Below are positions 49,919-59,013 of a DNA stretch of 64,000 nucleotides, one piece after another. The notes below the pieces were generated by a model that ran no database searches, was not told the DNA's origin, and saw only the letters and a program-made list of their open reading frames with translations. A program made the position numbers and the translations under genes. How positions within the stretch are numbered: the first letter of the stretch is position 1; each line of letters begins with the position of its first letter. The stretch lies in contig CAWHYG010000004.1 in NCBI GenBank assembly GCA_963833505.1, positions 558,001-622,000 of the forward strand, given 5' to 3'. The stretch comes from CAWHYG01 sp963833505 (GTDB lineage: Bacteria > Eisenbacteria > RBG-16-71-46 > CAIMUX01).

Positions 49919-52861
49919 CTAGTGGTATCTCGACTTGATCTCTCCCCATGTCGTGATCCGTGCCGCCGTCGGCACGCACGGATTCGGATCGCACGGCCCC
50001 TGAACCCAGTTCCCGGCATGGCAGACACACTCCGGGACGAACTCGCAGCGCCCGTCCGGATAGCAGCAGGCTCCTGGAGGCGGCAGGCATGGGGCGGGAC
50101 TACAGCCCGTCCCGTATCCGAGAAAGACGCCACCCTCCACCTCACAGGACTGCAGAGTCGTGACCGTGCAGACCTGGCAGAAGCAGCAAGCCCCCAAGCC
50201 GGGCAGGCACGGATAAGGATCGCACGTGCAACCGTTGCACATGCCTCCCTTCCAAGAGCACTCGCCGCCTTCCATGACCTGGCAGATTCCATCGGGGAAG
50301 CAGCAGGCGCAGCCCTCTCCGCCCGAACAGGCGACCTGCCCGGGCTCATTGAAGCCCATCGTGCCGTAGCCGGCGATCGGATCCAAACTACCCGGCTTCT
50401 CATCGTCGATGAAGTAGCCGCCCAGCTCCGGATGGGCGATGAGCGAGAACAGCGTGGGAACACCGTAGTAGTTGTAACCGGCGATCGCGGTAGGGACGCC
50501 GGTTCCCGGCGCCCCCCGCACAGATCCGGACGTGCGCATTTGGCGCATCCGGCTCCTCGAATCACGGATTCGCTGCATGACGGTAGATCGAGTGGACAAC
50601 AACGACTGGAGGCAAGGGATAGCGCAAAAGCAGCCGGTTGAAGCGGGGCCAGGGCATCGAACGGTATTGTGAGCGACGGTTGAGCCACCTCTGCCAGGAG
50701 CGTTTCACAAAGTGAAGAAACGCTCGCATGCGAGGGTAGTTTCCCGTAAGCCCATAGTACCCGTAGTGACCACGCAGCTTCAGGCTCAGTTGAAGATGCT
50801 GCCACCGAACCGGTGCATGCCGGTTCCAGCGACACCAGACGTCTACCTGCCGAAGCGCACGGCGTAGACGGTCGGCCGCCGTTTGCTGACGCACCACCCA
50901 GTACCCACTCCGGGCTTTCAGCCAGTAGTGGGTGAAGCCGAGGAAATCGAAGCTCTCCGGCCCACCGTCCGCCGGCCGCAGGCGCCTAACAACCGTCCGC
51001 GTGGGTCGGGGGAACCTCGCCAGCCGCGTCTTTTCCGGGTGAAGGGTCAGGCCAAACTGCGCAAACCGTTTCGGAAGGACCTCCAAGACCCAACGGGCAT
51101 CACGCTCCTGGGCGAAGACCAGAACCGCGTCATCCGCATACCGTACAAGAAAAGCCTGACCGTCAAGGCGAGGATTGACATACTCCTTGAACCACCGGTC
51201 GAGCACTTCGTGCAGGTACACGTTGGCCAGTAGGGGGGAGATGACGCCTCCCTGGGGTGTCCCGCGTTCCGGTTGTCTTATTGTCCCATCTTCCAGCACT
51301 CCTGCCTTGAGCCACTTGTCGATGGCTCGACGCAGAACACCATCGCGCACCCGCCGGTCGAGAAAGTTCCGGAGATGTCTGTGGTCGAGCGTGTCGAAGA
51401 ACTTCTCGATGTCCAGCTCGATCACCCAGCCCCCATTCATCTCCATCACTCCGTCCCGAAGGCGTCGAAGCGCCTCGTGCGCAGAGCGTCCGGGGCGGAA
51501 GCCGTACGAGCAGTTCAGAAAGTCCCGCTCGTAGATGGATTCCAGCGCCATGGCAACTGCACGCTGAAGCACCTTGTCTTCGAAGGTCGGGATTCCGATG
51601 GGGCGCGTCTTCGTACCGTCCCCCTTCGGAATGTGGACTCGCCGGACTGGCGGCGCGTGGTAGTTTCCGGACTTGAAGCGGTCCAGCAATCTCCGAAGGT
51701 TCCCCTCCAGATCGCTGGCGTATGCTACCGCCGTCTGCCCATCCACTCCCGGGGCACCGTCCTTGCGGGTCAGCCGATACGCTTCCCCGAGCAAATCCAG
51801 GTCCACATGGTGATGGATACTCGTGAAGACTTTCTCCGGCGCCTCTCGCGCCAGCTTCGCTATCCGCTGGAGTCCTGTGGAGACGTAGCGGGGACTCAGG
51901 GTTCCCATCCGACTTGCCCCCCAGCGGTTCCGTGCTCCGACACCCGCCTTCCCTCCATCGGGTCCCTCGGGATCGGTTCCCCGACTTCCCTGGTACTACG
52001 CAGGTGTTCTGACGCCCGACCGCCCATACGGAAGGACTCCGTTTCCTTTGTCCTATCCTGCCTCATGCGGAGGAGACGACCGGGCCTCCCAGGTTCCTGG
52101 ACGACCCTCGTGCGAGCATGCCCTGGCCTCTGACCCCGGCGAGACCTCCACACCAGGCCATGCGATGTGAAAGTGCTGCCTTCCGCACTGGTTACGGCGT
52201 CGGCTCTCGCCACGATTGCTATTACGGGGCTCATTCCCACGGCCTGCTCGCTCCCTGTGTACGCTTCGCGGCCTGCGTTGCCGCAGGTCTCGCGCAACAC
52301 TCGGTTCCGGCTGCCGGCCAGCTTTGCCGGGTGAGATTTCCACTCACCGGGTCGCATAGAAAGGTTTCAAGCTAGGCTCTCGCTTTCACTATTCCCCTTT
52401 CCCAGGCTTCGCCTGGCGCACAACCAGTAGCACTCGGTCAGACGGCCCGTCTGGGCGGTATCCCAGACGAGCGAGTCACCGGTGTTGTTGGCGGGCCAAC
52501 CCGCCATGGGCAGCTCGACCTGCGAGCACGGGCCGTAGCCACGAATGATGACGCCGTTGCCATCGTCGTACTGATCGTCATAACTGACGCCGAAGGTCAT
52601 ACCCTTCAGCCGGGGACTGCTGCAATTCACCCACCCAGCGTAGACCTTCCAAACCTGGAGATTGTCAGGGCCGGAGTTGTCGATCTCCCGGACGGCGTCC
52701 AGACAGAACTCCAGCAGGGTACCCAGGCCGCAGCACGTCGGCTGATTCGTGTAAGTCAACTTGGCGTTATGCAGAAAGATCGTTCCGCCTGCGTTGGGAC
52801 CGGCCAGGGCGACCGAGCTGACGCAGACCAGAGCAAGAATCACGGCTGAGATTCGACTCAT
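49919..52861 (-). CDS. Cysteine-rich secreted protein split by a group II intron; WGxIKxxYH tail
   Basis: Coding sequence is 52861-52422 joined to 50483-49919 (334 residues). Exon 1 starts at ATG 52861 (GGAGGTGAAGGC) with a signal peptide (ISAVILALVCVSSVALAG) and runs to ...TECYW-TT. Exon 2 resumes at C-GCC-GGT-TAC, giving Y-W-F-A-G-Y-N across the junction in the same frame. The body has SPRLKGMTFGVSYDDQYDDGNGVIIRGYGPCSQVELPMAGWPANNTGDSLVWDTAQTG, then three cysteine-rich modules (ACCFPDGIC..., ACCFCQVC..., ACCYPDGRC...CDPNPC). It ends PTAARITTWGEIKSRYH. Without splicing exon 1 would read into intron sequence and stop at 52367. I associate this family with Eisenbacteria-like genomes; function unknown. 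Confidence 0.85.
50484..50555 (-). ncRNA. Group II intron domains V and VI
   Basis: Domain V (50555-50523) has an outer stem GAGCCGGA/TCCGGATC with one mismatch, a 2-nt CG bulge and an inner stem TGCGC/GCGCA. Domain VI has GCGG, GGGG and CGCCGG paired with CCGGCG, TCCC and CCGC, closed by a GAA loop. An unpaired TA contributes the branch-point A seven bases from the 3' splice site. Confidence 0.8.
50562..51908 (-). CDS. ltrA: Group II intron-encoded reverse transcriptase/maturase
   Basis: 448 residues. Reverse-transcriptase blocks are clear: DGAPGVDGQTAVAYASDLEGNL, VRRVHIPKGDGTKTRPIGIPTFEDKVLQRAVAMALESIYERDFLNCSYGFRPGRSAHEAL, IELDIEKFFDTLDHRHL, GTPQGGVISPLLANVYLHEVLD and the catalytic LVRYADDAVLVFA. 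The thumb/maturase domain follows (FDFLGFTHYWLKARSGYWVV...LSLKLRGHYGYYGLTGNY). No HNH endonuclease domain follows, so mobility probably relies on nicks at replication forks. The protein assists folding and splicing of its intron RNA and copies it into new sites. The ORF is intact. Confidence 0.95.
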   Translation of the reverse strand: MGTLSPRYVSTGLQRIAKLAREAPEKVFTSIHHHVDLDLLGEAYRLTRKDGAPGVDGQTAVAYASDLEGNLRRLLDRFKSGNYHAPPVRRVHIPKGDGTKTRPIGIPTFEDKVLQRAVAMALESIYERDFLNCSYGFRPGRSAHEALRRLRDGVMEMNGGWVIELDIEKFFDTLDHRHLRNFLDRRVRDGVLRRAIDKWLKAGVLEDGTIRQPERGTPQGGVISPLLANVYLHEVLDRWFKEYVNPRLDGQAFLVRYADDAVLVFAQERDARWVLEVLPKRFAQFGLTLHPEKTRLARFPRPTRTVVRRLRPADGGPESFDFLGFTHYWLKARSGYWVVRQQTAADRLRRALRQVDVWCRWNRHAPVRWQHLQLSLKLRGHYGYYGLTGNYPRMRAFLHFVKRSWQRWLNRRSQYRSMPWPRFNRLLLRYPLPPVVVVHSIYRHAANP

Positions 52862-53124
52862 GCCTTCACCTCCAAGGATCTCCTTCGGGACCGGCTTCAC
52901 CTGACGTCACCCTTGGAACTCGAGGACGATTCGAGATCCCGGACGTGCCAACCGGCCGGCCATCGAAAGGCGCAAAATATCACCCCATTTCCGCGCGTCC
53001 CATTCTAGTGGGCAGGGAAATGAAACGCAAGGTGTTTCGCCGGCGGCGGAAGGGCCCTTCGCCGGGCCACAGGCGAAACAGATTTGTCCGTGGACCATGG
53101 CCGGATCAGGACTAGGCTCCCTCC

Positions 53125-54555
53125 ATGGAACTAAGGCGCATCCACGATTATCTCTGGGAGATCCCCCGTTCGGGCGGCATGCGGGTGCCCGGGCGGATCT
53201 ATGCCGACCCCTCACTGCTCGGCCCGCTCAAGGACGAAGGCGGATTGCAGCAGGTCGTGAACGTGGCTCATCTACCCGGAATCGTCGGCTACTCGTTGGC
53301 CATGCCGGACATCCACTGGGGCTACGGATTCCCGATCGGCGGAGTGGCCGCCACCGATCCGGCGGACGGCGGGGTCATCTCACCCGGCGGCGTGGGCTAT
53401 GACATCAACTGCGGCGCGCGTCTGTGCGCCACGAGCCTGCAGGCGGATGCGGTCCTGCCGAAGATCGACGCGCTGGTGACGCGCCTCTTCCAGAAGATCC
53501 CCTGCGGCATCGGCGCCCGCGGCGCGGTCGGAAAGGTCGGCATCGCCGAGCTGGACCGCGTCATGACGCGGGGCGCCGCCTGGTCGATCGAGCGCGGCTA
53601 CGGCCACTCCGATCACCTGGCCGCGATCGAGGACGGCGGCGTCATCCCCGGAGCGGATCCAGGCCTGGTCAGCGAGCGCGCCCGGGAGCGCGGTCACGAC
53701 GAGATCGGCACCCTCGGCTCCGGCAATCATTTCCTCGAGCTTGACCGGGTCGAGGAGATCTTTCACGCCGACGCCGCCGAGGAATTCGGGATCGAAATCG
53801 GTAGCCTGGCGCTTCTCATCCATACCGGTTCCCGCGGCTTCGGCCATCAGATCTGCGACGACTACCTCCGGGTGATGAATCGCGCCATCCATGTGCACGG
53901 GATCGAACTGCCCGACCGGCAGCTCGCCTGCGCGCCGGTGAACTCCAACGAGGGGCGAAGCTATCTCTCCGCCATGGCCTGCGCCGCGAACTTCGCCTGG
54001 GCGAATCGGCAAGCCATCCAGGGGCTGGCGGAGGAGGCCTTTCTGGAGGCGCTCGGCATCAGTCCGAGGGAGCTGTCGCTTCGCCTCATCTATGACGTCT
54101 GCCACAACGTGGCCAAGATGGAAGAGCATCTGGTGAACGGAAGGCCGAAGATGCTTTGCGTCCATCGCAAGGGCGCGACCCGCGCGCATGTGCCTCGCGG
54201 GCGGCCCTCGCCCTGGAGAAACGGGCAGCCGGTGATCGTGCCCGGCGACATGGGGACCGTCAGCTATCTCTGCGTCGGGACCGACCGGTCGCTGAGCGAG
54301 ACCTTCGGCAGTTCCTGCCACGGCGCCGGGCGCCTGCTCTCGCGCACCGCGGCGCGAAAGCGCTTCGGCAGCCGCGACCTCATCGCCGAGCTGAAGCAGG
54401 AAGGGATCACGGTCATGGCCCGCGGCCGGGCCACGCTGGCCGAAGAGATGCGCGGCGCGTACAAGGACGTCACGCGCGTCGTGGACATCATGGAGGCAGC
54501 GGGCATCTCTCTCAAGGTGGCCCGGCTTCGTCCGATCGGCGTCGTCAAGGGGTGA
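53125..54555 (+). CDS. rtcB: RNA-splicing ligase RtcB
   Basis: 476 residues. Family blocks include VNVAHLPGIVGYSLAMPDIHWGYGFPIGGVAA, the metal-binding GGVGYDINCGARL, DEIGTLGSGNHFLEL, LLIHTGSRGFGHQI, VCHNVAKME and the GMP-accepting histidine in SSCHGAGRLLSR. RtcB joins 2',3'-cyclic-phosphate and 5'-hydroxyl RNA ends using GTP and Mn(II), in RNA repair or tRNA splicing. No rtcA, archease or RNA target gene is beside it. ATG 53125 has a CTCC rather than purine-rich leader; the family N-terminus supports it. It is divergent from the intron-split gene; the 263-bp gap has no other gene. Confidence 0.95.
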   Translation: MELRRIHDYLWEIPRSGGMRVPGRIYADPSLLGPLKDEGGLQQVVNVAHLPGIVGYSLAMPDIHWGYGFPIGGVAATDPADGGVISPGGVGYDINCGARLCATSLQADAVLPKIDALVTRLFQKIPCGIGARGAVGKVGIAELDRVMTRGAAWSIERGYGHSDHLAAIEDGGVIPGADPGLVSERARERGHDEIGTLGSGNHFLELDRVEEIFHADAAEEFGIEIGSLALLIHTGSRGFGHQICDDYLRVMNRAIHVHGIELPDRQLACAPVNSNEGRSYLSAMACAANFAWANRQAIQGLAEEAFLEALGISPRELSLRLIYDVCHNVAKMEEHLVNGRPKMLCVHRKGATRAHVPRGRPSPWRNGQPVIVPGDMGTVSYLCVGTDRSLSETFGSSCHGAGRLLSRTAARKRFGSRDLIAELKQEGITVMARGRATLAEEMRGAYKDVTRVVDIMEAAGISLKVARLRPIGVVKG

Positions 54556-54861
54556 TGACTCCGGCCGCGGCGGCGGCCGCGACAGCCGCCTCGCATCAGA
54601 CGGTGCCCCGCACACTGGTGACGCCGCAGCAGCCGGAACCGCCCTATCCCCAAGCCGCCGCGGCGCAACCGCACCAGCGCCACACCTCCGCCGCGCGCAC
54701 CGCAGCTGGACGCGCCGAGGCACCCGCCGCAGCGCGTGTTGCCCGGCACCGCCGCACCGACTAGAATGGCCCAATCGGTTCCGGAAACGTCAGGGATCAC
54801 CGAATCGTGCGGGCGATCCGCCCGTCCGGCTTGTTCGCGAACCGTCACATTGGGGGTCAGA
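54556..54861. other. Low-complexity 306-bp spacer between rtcB and an aldo/keto reductase gene
   Basis: Very GC-rich, alanine/histidine-codon-rich on one strand and Gly/Arg/Cys-rich on the other. Short frames exist, but none has a ribosome-binding site or recognisable domain. I see no gene here. Confidence 0.5.
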
Positions 54862-55830
54862 ATGGAGATCAGTCGCCTCGGCCGCACCGGCCTCAAGGTC
54901 AGCCGTCTCTGCCTTGGCACGATGAACTTCGGCCCGCTCACCAGCGAGGAAGACAGCTTCAGGATCATGGATCGGGCGCTTGAGCTCGGGATCAACTTCT
55001 TCGATTCGGCCAACGTCTACGGCGGGAAGAGCGGCCAGGGCGCCACCGAGCAGATCGTCGGCCGATGGCTGGCGCAGGGAAACCGGCGCGATCGCGTCGT
55101 CCTCGCCACCAAGGTCTACGGGCGCATGGGCGACGGACCCAACGACCAGAAGCTCTCCGCCTATCACATCCGCCGCGCGTGCGAGCAGAGTCTGGAGCGG
55201 CTCCAGACCGACCACATCGACCTCTACCAGATGCACCACGTCGACCGGGACACTCCCTGGGAAGAGATCTGGCAGGCGATGGAGACCTTGGTCGCGCAGG
55301 GCAAGATCATCTACGTCGGAAGCAGCAACTTCGCCGGCTGGCACATCGCGCGGGCCAACGCCGTGGCCGAGTCCCGACACTTTCTCGGGCTGGTCTCCGA
55401 GCAGAGCTTGTACAACCTGTCGGCGCGCTCGATCGAGCTCGAGGTGCTGCCCGCCTGCCAGGAGCTCGGCCTCGCCGTGATCCCATGGAGCCCGCTGGCC
55501 GGCGGGACGCTCGGGGGGGTTCTCGGACACGCCGGTTCAGGCCGCCGCGCTTCCAAGCTGGTGCTCGAGCGGATCGAGCGGCACCGCCCGAACCTCGAGA
55601 AGTGGGAGGAGTTCTGCCACGAGCTGGGAGAAAAGCCGGCCGACCTGGCTTTGGCCTGGGTTCTCTCGCGGCCGGGGGTGACCGCGCCGATCATCGGACC
55701 GAGAACCGTGGAACAGCTCGAGGAGAGCCTTCGCGCCTTCGAGATCCCGATGACCGATGAGGTCGTGCAGCACCTGGATCAGATCTGGCCCGGTCCGGGG
55801 GGACGGGCGCCGGAAGCGTACGCCTGGTAG
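54862..55830 (+). CDS. Aldo/keto reductase
   Basis: 322 residues from ATG 54862 after GGGGGTCAG. NADPH-dependent (alpha/beta)8-barrel oxidoreductase. Catalytic tetrad positions are visible: Asp and Tyr in INFFDSANVYGG, Lys in VVLATKVYGRMG, and His in HIDLYQMHHVD. The C-terminal PLAGGTLGGVLG and GPRTVEQLEESL fit the YeaE/YghZ-like (Kv-beta-related) class. It would reduce aldehydes or ketones to alcohols; the natural substrate is unknown. The unrelated upstream frame to 54736 is discarded. Confidence 0.92.
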   Translation: MEISRLGRTGLKVSRLCLGTMNFGPLTSEEDSFRIMDRALELGINFFDSANVYGGKSGQGATEQIVGRWLAQGNRRDRVVLATKVYGRMGDGPNDQKLSAYHIRRACEQSLERLQTDHIDLYQMHHVDRDTPWEEIWQAMETLVAQGKIIYVGSSNFAGWHIARANAVAESRHFLGLVSEQSLYNLSARSIELEVLPACQELGLAVIPWSPLAGGTLGGVLGHAGSGRRASKLVLERIERHRPNLEKWEEFCHELGEKPADLALAWVLSRPGVTAPIIGPRTVEQLEESLRAFEIPMTDEVVQHLDQIWPGPGGRAPEAYAW

Positions 55831-55925
55831 CCGGCCCCGAATGCGGGTGGCGGCCTCGTCATCCGGAACGCGGTTCTGGAAAGCCCCGCCTGGATAATCG
55901 CAGGAATCGGGCCGAAAGGAAGACC

Positions 55926-57308
55926 ATGATCGACGTCGATAAGCAGATTGAGCTTCTCCTGCGCGGGACCCTGTTCGCCGACGAGGTGGCGGGAGGCGAG
56001 GGGGACGCCGTCTCGCTGGCCCAGGTCCAGGGACACGGCGAAGCTCCTCCCGGGGGCGGCCAAGCCGACGACGCTGAATCGCTCGGCACCGATCACGCCG
56101 GAGAACCTGCTGCAGCATTCGGCGTCACCGGACGCTCTCTCCGCCAGCAGATGACGGAGGAGCTGCGCGAACGCCTGAAGGAAGGCCGGCCGCTTCGCGT
56201 CTACCTCGGTGTCGATCCGACGGCGACGAGCCTGCACATCGGCAACTTCGTCGCGGTGCAGAAGCTCCGCCTCTTCCAGCAGCTCGGTCACCAGATCGTG
56301 TTCCTGATCGGCGACTACACCGGCCTGATCGGAGATCCCACCGGACGGAAGAGCGAGCGGCAGAGGCTTTCCCACGAGAAGCTTCTGGAAATGTCCGCGG
56401 ACTACCAGAGGCAGGCCTTCCGCCTCTTGGACCCGGAACGGACCGAAGTCCACCGGAACGGCGAATGGCTGTCGCGGCTCACCTTCGCCGATGTCGTCGA
56501 GCTGGCGGCGATCTTTCCCCTCAAATGGGTGATCAGCCGGCGCGACTTCCAGGAACGGCTCGAGCGAGGGGAAGGAATCCGCCTGCACGAAGCGCTCTAT
56601 TGCCTCATGCAGGGCTTTGACGCCCACGCCCTCCGCTGCGACGTCCAGATCGGCGGGTACGACCAGTACTTCAACATGCTGGCCGGGCGTTGGATCCAGG
56701 AGCACTTCGAGGAACGCCCGCACATCATCTGGACCTATCCGCTGCTCATGGGAACGGACGGGCGCAAGATGTCCAAGTCGTTCGGCAACACCATCAACAT
56801 CCTCGACACGGCCGATGACATGTACGGGAAGTCGATGCGGATCTCGGACGATCTCATCCCGAGCTACCTCGATCTGACCTGTGACTATCCTCCGGAGGAG
56901 ACCGACGCCTTGAAGGCGAGCCTGGGCCGGCACGGGACCAATCCCATGGACGTGAAAAAGAAGGTGGCGCTGAGCCTCGTCCGCCAGTACCACGGCGAGC
57001 CTGAAGCCGACGCGACCGCCGAGCGCTTCCGCGCCCTCGTGCAGGAGAAGGAGACGCCGGAGGACGTGCCGGAAGTCAAGGTGCCCGAGGGTCTGCGCGG
57101 CCGTCCGGTTCCCTGGCCCGATCTTCTGGTGGCGCTCGAGTGCGACGGGCAGAAGCTGGCCGCGAGCAAGAGCGAGATCCGCCGCCTCATGAAGCAGGGC
57201 GGTTTCTACGTCGAGCAGGAGCCGGTCACGGACGAGAAGGCCGTGTACAACCCCGTCCCCACGACACTGATCCGCCTGGGAAAGCGCCGGTACTATCGGA
57301 TCGTTTGA
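55926..57308 (+). CDS. tyrS: Tyrosyl-tRNA synthetase
   Basis: 460 residues. Class I signature HIGN is at about residue 104 (VDPTATSLHIGNFVAVQKLRLF) and KMSKS at about 281 (GTDGRKMSKSFGNTINI). Tyrosine/ATP pocket motifs GDYTGLIGDPTGRKSER and ALYCLMQGFDAHALRCDVQIGGYDQYFN are in place, and an S4-like RNA-binding domain ends the protein (SKSEIRRLMKQGGFYVEQEPVTDEKAVY). An extra Gly/Ala/Asp-rich segment of about 50 residues (about 22-72) splits the N-terminal helix from RSLRQQMTEELRERLKEGRPLRVYLGVDPT; homologues lack it. The enzyme charges tRNA-Tyr. Confidence 0.95.
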   Translation: MIDVDKQIELLLRGTLFADEVAGGEGDAVSLAQVQGHGEAPPGGGQADDAESLGTDHAGEPAAAFGVTGRSLRQQMTEELRERLKEGRPLRVYLGVDPTATSLHIGNFVAVQKLRLFQQLGHQIVFLIGDYTGLIGDPTGRKSERQRLSHEKLLEMSADYQRQAFRLLDPERTEVHRNGEWLSRLTFADVVELAAIFPLKWVISRRDFQERLERGEGIRLHEALYCLMQGFDAHALRCDVQIGGYDQYFNMLAGRWIQEHFEERPHIIWTYPLLMGTDGRKMSKSFGNTINILDTADDMYGKSMRISDDLIPSYLDLTCDYPPEETDALKASLGRHGTNPMDVKKKVALSLVRQYHGEPEADATAERFRALVQEKETPEDVPEVKVPEGLRGRPVPWPDLLVALECDGQKLAASKSEIRRLMKQGGFYVEQEPVTDEKAVYNPVPTTLIRLGKRRYYRIV

Positions 57309-57364
57309 GGAGACTCCCAGCTCGGTCCACGCGGTCGACCACGCTGGGTGAAGAGAGGTGCGTC

Positions 57365-58918
57365 TTGGCCCAGACCGACGAACCGGTCTCTCGAGTATCC
57401 ACCTGGCTTGCCGCACTGCTCCCCGTGCTGTTCGTCCTGCAGGCGGGCTTGAGTGTCCTGAACCAGGACGACACGTACGACGAGCACGAGTACTTCGGCG
57501 TGGGCCGTTCGATTCTCACCACCGGACGTTGGACCGTTCCGGCGGCATTCCTCCACCCTCCGCTCAGCTTCTATGTGAACAGCGTGCCGCTTCTGTTCGT
57601 GAAAGACCTGCCCGCCACTCCGCAAGGGGGCGAGCTGTTCGCCTCGCGGCTGGCCTCGCTGCTGGTGTTCGGCCTCCCGCTGTTGCTGGCGATCTACGCC
57701 TGGTCGAAGGAGCTCTATGGCAGAACCGCGGCGTTGGTCGCTTTGACTCTGGCCGCGTTCTCGCCGAACCTGCTGGCGCACGCCGGACTCATCACCGTGG
57801 ACTTTCCGCTCACCTCGATGGGCTTCATCGCCGTGTACCTGTGCTGGCGATGCCGCTGTTGTCAGGGCGCGAATTGGCGGCGGTTTGCCGCCTGGTCGTC
57901 GGTGCTCGGCCTGGCCCTTCTGACGAAGGCCTCGGCCTGGCTGTATGTGCTGAGCCTCTCACTTCTCTGGTTCCTTCCCGCCGGCGGCCGGCCCTGGTCG
58001 CGCCGGAAGGGGCTGGCCTCGCTGCTGGGAGGCATCGCCGTCGCGTGGCTGGTGCTTTGCGCAGGCTACGGCTTTACGGGGATGGTCGGGGCCGGCGGCA
58101 AGTCGGCCCTTCTCGGGAAAGTGCCCGACAGGTTTCCCGAGTCCATCCTGTCGCGGCTCGTCCTGCCTTTCTTTCCGCTCTCCTATCTGCGGATGGTGGG
58201 AAGGCAATTGGAGGTCGCCCGGGGAGTCTGGACTTCCTACTTGATGGGCAGGTTGTCAAAATCCGGTTGGTGGTACTACTTCCTCATCGCCTTCGCCATC
58301 AAGGCCACTTTGTCGTTTCAGCTCCTTCTCGCGGCCAGCGTGGTTTTCATCAAGCGCGTCCGCTCTTCCTGGACGAACGAGTTGTGGCTCCTCCTGCCGC
58401 CGGTTGTCTTTTTCGCGGTTTTCAGCTTCGTCGGACACGTGGACATCGGGCTGCGCTACGTGCTCCCCGCGTTCCCCTTCCTGATGGTGTTCGCCTCCAA
58501 GGTCGTGCGGCTGCGCGACCGGGCCCGGCGCCTGACGACGCTGGCCGTCGGAACGCTCCTCGCCTGGCACATCCTGGCGTCCGTGCTCGTCTTTCCGGAC
58601 CACCTGGCCTATTTCAACGAGCTGATCGGCGGGCCGCGCCAGGGATACCGATACCTGGCGGATTCCAATCTTGACTGGGGCCAGAATCTCACCCGCGTGC
58701 GGGAGTATGCCCGCCAGCATGACGTCCTCGTCGAGCCGGACACGCTTCCCGCTTCCGGACGGGTGGCGGTGAGCGTGAACGACCTTGTCGGCATCTTCGA
58801 TGCCCGGAGGTATCGCCGACTGCGAGAGTCCTATGAGCCGGTCGATCGCGTGGGATACAACTGGCTGATCTACGACTTGGATCGAAACCGGGGGACCGAG
58901 GTGAAGCCCGGTCCATAG
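57365..58918 (+). CDS. GT39-like (dolichyl-phosphate-mannose type) membrane glycosyltransferase
   Basis: 517 residues if started at TTG 57365 (GAGAGG upstream); a better start is not visible. It has about 10 membrane helices and the luminal acidic motif QDDTYDEHEYFGVGRSILTTGRW. Further motifs are HPPLSFYVNSVPLL and ALLTKASAWLYVLSL, and the C-terminal luminal domain holds RYLADSNLDWGQNLTRVREYARQHD. The DWGQ motif occurs in related bacterial GT39/ArnT-like proteins. Unlike the two other GT39 proteins here it has no TPR tail. It probably transfers a sugar from a polyprenyl carrier to protein or lipid. Confidence 0.85.
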   Translation: MAQTDEPVSRVSTWLAALLPVLFVLQAGLSVLNQDDTYDEHEYFGVGRSILTTGRWTVPAAFLHPPLSFYVNSVPLLFVKDLPATPQGGELFASRLASLLVFGLPLLLAIYAWSKELYGRTAALVALTLAAFSPNLLAHAGLITVDFPLTSMGFIAVYLCWRCRCCQGANWRRFAAWSSVLGLALLTKASAWLYVLSLSLLWFLPAGGRPWSRRKGLASLLGGIAVAWLVLCAGYGFTGMVGAGGKSALLGKVPDRFPESILSRLVLPFFPLSYLRMVGRQLEVARGVWTSYLMGRLSKSGWWYYFLIAFAIKATLSFQLLLAASVVFIKRVRSSWTNELWLLLPPVVFFAVFSFVGHVDIGLRYVLPAFPFLMVFASKVVRLRDRARRLTTLAVGTLLAWHILASVLVFPDHLAYFNELIGGPRQGYRYLADSNLDWGQNLTRVREYARQHDVLVEPDTLPASGRVAVSVNDLVGIFDARRYRRLRESYEPVDRVGYNWLIYDLDRNRGTEVKPGP

Positions 58919-59013
58919 GACAACCGGGTGCCTTCCGGCCGGTGGGGGTTCGGCCTGCCCGTGGACGGTTCGGGGATAGAGCGGGAGCGGGGAGAGGTCC
59001 GCCGCCGGCGAGC

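Larger units (their letters stand above)
50484..52421 (-). mobile_element. Complete group II intron (1938 bp)
   Basis: The 5' end is GTGCGCC at 52421-52415, matching the GUGYG consensus. The 3' end has a domain V hairpin at 50555-50523, then a domain VI stem with a bulged A seven bases before the terminal AT at 50484. Between lie about 500 bp of 5' ribozyme domains (51909-52421) and the maturase gene. Boundaries are fixed independently by the restored host reading frame. Structural subclass was not determined. The intron is in the sense orientation of its host gene, so it can be spliced from the host mRNA. Confidence 0.9.

Noticed and set aside
54543..54764. Small alanine-rich or Gly/Cys-rich protein after rtcB
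   Set aside because: No ribosome-binding site and no recognisable pattern; composition alone explains the open frame.
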